NCBI GenBank assembly: GCA_011773575.1 | Contig: WVXJ01000063.1 | Span: 1,831 to 10,666 of the forward strand | Length of the DNA: 8,836 nucleotides | Direction of reading: 5' to 3' | From: Armatimonadota bacterium | GTDB taxonomy: Bacteria; Armatimonadota; Hebobacteria; Hebobacterales; WVXJ01 | In this document: one piece after another, positions 6,822-8,836 of the stretch | Numbering within the stretch: position 1 is the stretch's first letter | Layout: each line of letters opens with the position of its first letter | The notes under the pieces: generated by a model | Seen by the model: the letters and a program-made list of their open reading frames with translations, nothing else | Told to the model about the DNA's origin: nothing | Databases searched by the model: none | Program-made: the position numbers and the translations under genes

Positions 6822-6857
6822 TATAGTCGCGTGGAAATATGATAAAGGAGACAGAAG

Positions 6858-7184
6858 ATGGGTGATATTGCCGCGGTAACTGACAAGACTTTTGAGAAAG
6901 AGGTGCTTCAGTCCTCAGTGCCGGTGCTGGTTGACTTCTGGGCGCCCTGGTGCGGGCCCTGCCGCGCCATGGCTCCCGTGCTGGAGGCGGCCGCGCAGCA
7001 ATACGAAGGGAAGATAAAGTTTGCCAAGTTGAATGTTGACGACCACCCCGCTCTGGCGAGCAAATACGGCATCAGTTCAATCCCGGCGCTCTTCTTGTTC
7101 AAGGACGGGCAAATTGCGGAAAGCCTGATTGGCTTCATATCGGAAAAGGACCTGCATGCCAAACTCCAACCCCATGCCGGCTAG
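6858..7184 (+). CDS. trxA: Thioredoxin
   Basis: This is a classic small cytoplasmic disulfide reductase of 108 residues. The active site is FWAPWCGPC (Cys32 and Cys35), with the buried acid at Asp26 in VDFWAP and the cis-proline in GISSIPALFLF (Pro76). FKDGQ and the closing GFISEKDL helix also match the family. ATG 6858 has an AAAGGAG SD seven bases upstream, in the 36-bp gap after the htrA-like gene. Its last 29 bases overlap the start of trxB, in a different frame, so the redox pair is made together. TrxB would use NADPH to keep TrxA reduced, and TrxA would then supply electrons to ribonucleotide reductase, peroxiredoxins and similar partners. No residue is out of place. Confidence 0.97.
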   Translation: MGDIAAVTDKTFEKEVLQSSVPVLVDFWAPWCGPCRAMAPVLEAAAQQYEGKIKFAKLNVDDHPALASKYGISSIPALFLFKDGQIAESLIGFISEKDLHAKLQPHAG

Positions 7185-8136
7185 TGAGAGCAAGGAAAAG
7201 TGCATCCGCTACCACGATCTGGTGATTATCGGCGGAGGCGCCACCGGTCTCACCGCGGGACTATACGCGGCGCGGGCGAGAATGAACGCCCTGCTGTTGG
7301 AGGCGAGACTGCCGGGCGGCCAATTGCTAGTTGCCGATGTAATAGAGAACTATCCTGGTTTCGCAGAAGGGATAATGGCCACCGATCTTGTGGAATTGAT
7401 AGATAAGCAGGCGCGCCGGTTCGGCTTGAAGACCGAACGAGCGGAGGTGGAGGTTCTCCAACCGCGGGACGGCGATTTTCTTTTGGTGACTTCGATAGGC
7501 GACATCTGCACTAAGGCCGTGATCGTCTGCACCGGCGGCCGCCACAAACACCTGGGAGTGCCCGGAGAATTGGAATTGGCCGGAAAGGGAGTCTCTTACT
7601 GCGCCACCTGTGACGGTCCGCTCTTCCGGGACAAGGTGATCGTGGTGGTCGGAGGCGGAAATACCGCGATAGACGAAGCGCTCTTCTTGGCCCGCTTCGC
7701 CCAGCGTGTATATGTGGTACACCGGCGTGATGAACTGCGGGCGGAGAAGATTCTGCAAGAGCGCGCCTTTGCTAGCAAGAAGATCGAGTTTATCTGGTCC
7801 TCCATAGTGACGGAGATTCGCGGCGGTGATTTCGTGGAAAAAGTGGTAATCAAGGATTTGAAGAGTGAAGAGAGCCGTGAGATGCCTGCGGGAGCGGTAT
7901 TCATAGCCATCGGCATGCAGCCGGCGGTGGGATTCTTGCCGGAAAACGTGAAGCGAGACGAGGCCGGCTTTATCATCACCGACCGGGCGATGCGCACCTC
8001 CTTGCCTGGGCTTTTCGCCGCCGGAGATGTACTGTCCGGCTCTCTGCGCCAACTTACGACCGGAATCGGCGAGGCTACGACGGCCCTCATGTCGGCACAA
8101 CAATATCTCGACTCCTTGGGGGCAAAGAGTTCGTGA
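7156..8136 (+). CDS. trxB: Thioredoxin reductase (NADPH-type flavoprotein)
   Basis: ATG 7156 is chosen because AAAAGGA lies five bases upstream; this puts the start 29 bases inside trxA. A TTG at 7129 would add nine residues without an SD. The 326-residue protein has the FAD-binding GGGATGLTAGLYAAR (26-40), the redox-active CATC (Cys149, Cys152), an NADP-binding VVGGGNTAIDEA (164-174) and the VHRRDELRA segment (188-196), whose paired arginines favour NADPH. The C-terminal FAAGDVL and LRQLTTGIGEA close the FAD site. It reduces the adjacent TrxA. The C-terminal GIGEATTA differs slightly from the commoner AAGDGAIAA but keeps the fold signature. The last four bases overlap the following glycosyltransferase gene. 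Ferredoxin-type or other low-Mr flavoprotein reductases are alternatives, but the HRRD motif and the trxA partner argue for the standard enzyme. Confidence 0.96.
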   Translation: MPNSNPMPASESKEKCIRYHDLVIIGGGATGLTAGLYAARARMNALLLEARLPGGQLLVADVIENYPGFAEGIMATDLVELIDKQARRFGLKTERAEVEVLQPRDGDFLLVTSIGDICTKAVIVCTGGRHKHLGVPGELELAGKGVSYCATCDGPLFRDKVIVVVGGGNTAIDEALFLARFAQRVYVVHRRDELRAEKILQERAFASKKIEFIWSSIVTEIRGGDFVEKVVIKDLKSEESREMPAGAVFIAIGMQPAVGFLPENVKRDEAGFIITDRAMRTSLPGLFAAGDVLSGSLRQLTTGIGEATTALMSAQQYLDSLGAKSS

Positions 8137-8831
8137 AGCAAGTCATTTCGGCTATCATACCTGCCCTCAATGAGGCCGATAACCTCGCTGTTCTGCTGCC
8201 CGCGCTGCATCGCCAACTCAAGAAGATCAGCGCCGACTCCTATGAAATCATCGTTGTTGAAGGCTCCTCCACAGATGCCACGGAACAGGTAGCACATGAC
8301 CTCGGCGCCATGGTGGTGGATCAGGTGGAGCCCGGCTACGGAGGGGCGCTTCTCGCCGGCTTCGCCGCCGCTGAGGGCGAATGGATAGTGACCTTGGACG
8401 CAGACCTTTCCCACGAACCCGGCTTCGTCAATGATCTGTGGTCGGCGAAGGACACGGCGGATGTGATCATTGCTTCCCGCTATGTGAAAGGCGGCCGCGC
8501 GGATATGCCGCTTTTCCGGCTGGTTCTCAGCCGCATTCTCAATTCCTTTTTTACCCGCGGACTCTCTCTTCCCTTGAAGGACATATCCAGCGGCTTTCGG
8601 TTGTATCGCGCATCAGTGGTGAAGGGAATGAATCTCGTCAGCCGAGACTTCGATGTGTTGGAGGAGATCGTCGTGCGGGCGCGTGTTGACGGCAACAACC
8701 TGAAGGAGATACCGTTTACTTACAAACCGCGGGTGACGGGCCAGTCCCATGCCAAACTCATCCGCTTCGGTATAGCCTATCTCAAGACCTTCTGGCGGAT
8801 GTGGAAACTACGCCACGGGAAAGGCGGCTGA
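8133..8831 (+). CDS. Family 2 glycosyltransferase, dolichyl/polyprenyl-phosphate mannosyltransferase-like
   Basis: GTG 8133 overlaps the trxB stop codon as GTGA, which suggests translational coupling; a GGGGG SD is about 11 bases upstream. The 232 residues form a single GT-A domain. SAIIPALNEADNL (6-18) opens the fold, EIIVVEGSSTDAT (38-50) is the nucleotide-binding segment, and the metal-binding DxD reads LDADLSH (Asp89, Asp91). IIASRYVKGG (112-121) and the DISSGFRLYRA stretch (150-160) match DPM1-like enzymes, which move a sugar from a nucleotide donor to a polyprenyl-phosphate carrier. There is no C-terminal membrane domain, so it is the soluble DPM1 type and membrane contact would be peripheral. 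The acceptor and sugar are not determinable here. The link to thioredoxin genes is probably just operon packing. The stop is at 8829-8831, so the gene is complete within the window. Confidence 0.93.
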   Translation: MKQVISAIIPALNEADNLAVLLPALHRQLKKISADSYEIIVVEGSSTDATEQVAHDLGAMVVDQVEPGYGGALLAGFAAAEGEWIVTLDADLSHEPGFVNDLWSAKDTADVIIASRYVKGGRADMPLFRLVLSRILNSFFTRGLSLPLKDISSGFRLYRASVVKGMNLVSRDFDVLEEIVVRARVDGNNLKEIPFTYKPRVTGQSHAKLIRFGIAYLKTFWRMWKLRHGKGG

Positions 8832-8836
8832 GAGCG

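Noticed and set aside
6838..6843. TATGAT as a -10 box for trxA
   Set aside because: The predicted transcript would begin after the trxA SD, and there is no -35 at the proper distance.
7327..8414. Two long minus-strand open frames opposite trxB and the glycosyltransferase gene
   Set aside because: Both lie antisense to genes with intact catalytic motifs and show no domain signature of their own.

Overview
This 8.8 kb window is a compact, roughly 57% G+C bacterial chromosomal segment with two gene blocks reading outward from one divergent intergenic region (about 3226-3395). Gene density is near total. GTG starts occur, gene overlaps are short, and Shine-Dalgarno (SD) sequences of the GGAG or AAAGGA type are common. 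I see no rRNA, tRNA, CRISPR array, insertion sequence, phage gene or long repeat. The gene content (FdhD and MoaA for Mo/W enzymes, a thioredoxin system, the NfeD-slipin pair) fits a free-living, probably anaerobic bacterium. A deep Bacillota- or Chloroflexota-like lineage would be plausible, but the window does not decide taxonomy.

Left block, minus strand: a tetratricopeptide-repeat (TPR) membrane protein that I cannot assign to a named family, then an NfeD-type membrane serine protease, then a slipin/stomatin-like SPFH protein cut by the left edge. NfeD with slipin is a well-known conserved pair acting at the membrane. The TPR protein leads the apparent operon and may be an accessory factor. 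A perfect 8-bp inverted repeat lies in its leader.

Right block, plus strand: fdhD (sulfur transfer to the molybdenum cofactor of formate dehydrogenase) and moaA (first step of molybdopterin synthesis). These are followed by a PlsC-type acyltransferase, an HtrA-like serine protease that lacks any PDZ domain, thioredoxin (trxA), thioredoxin reductase (trxB) and a DPM1-like family 2 glycosyltransferase. trxA overlaps trxB, and trxB overlaps the glycosyltransferase gene by four bases, so the last three are probably translationally coupled. A near-ideal extended -10 promoter lies just ahead of moaA, and a TTGACA promoter lies just ahead of fdhD.

Most of this is ordinary housekeeping and envelope-maintenance content, and I did not find a clear new multi-gene system. 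The points most worth following are an FdhD with only one cysteine at the usual CxxC site, the PDZ-less HtrA protease, the TPR protein attached to nfeD-slipin, and the layout of the divergent regulatory region (hairpin, alternative start, possibly leaderless fdhD).
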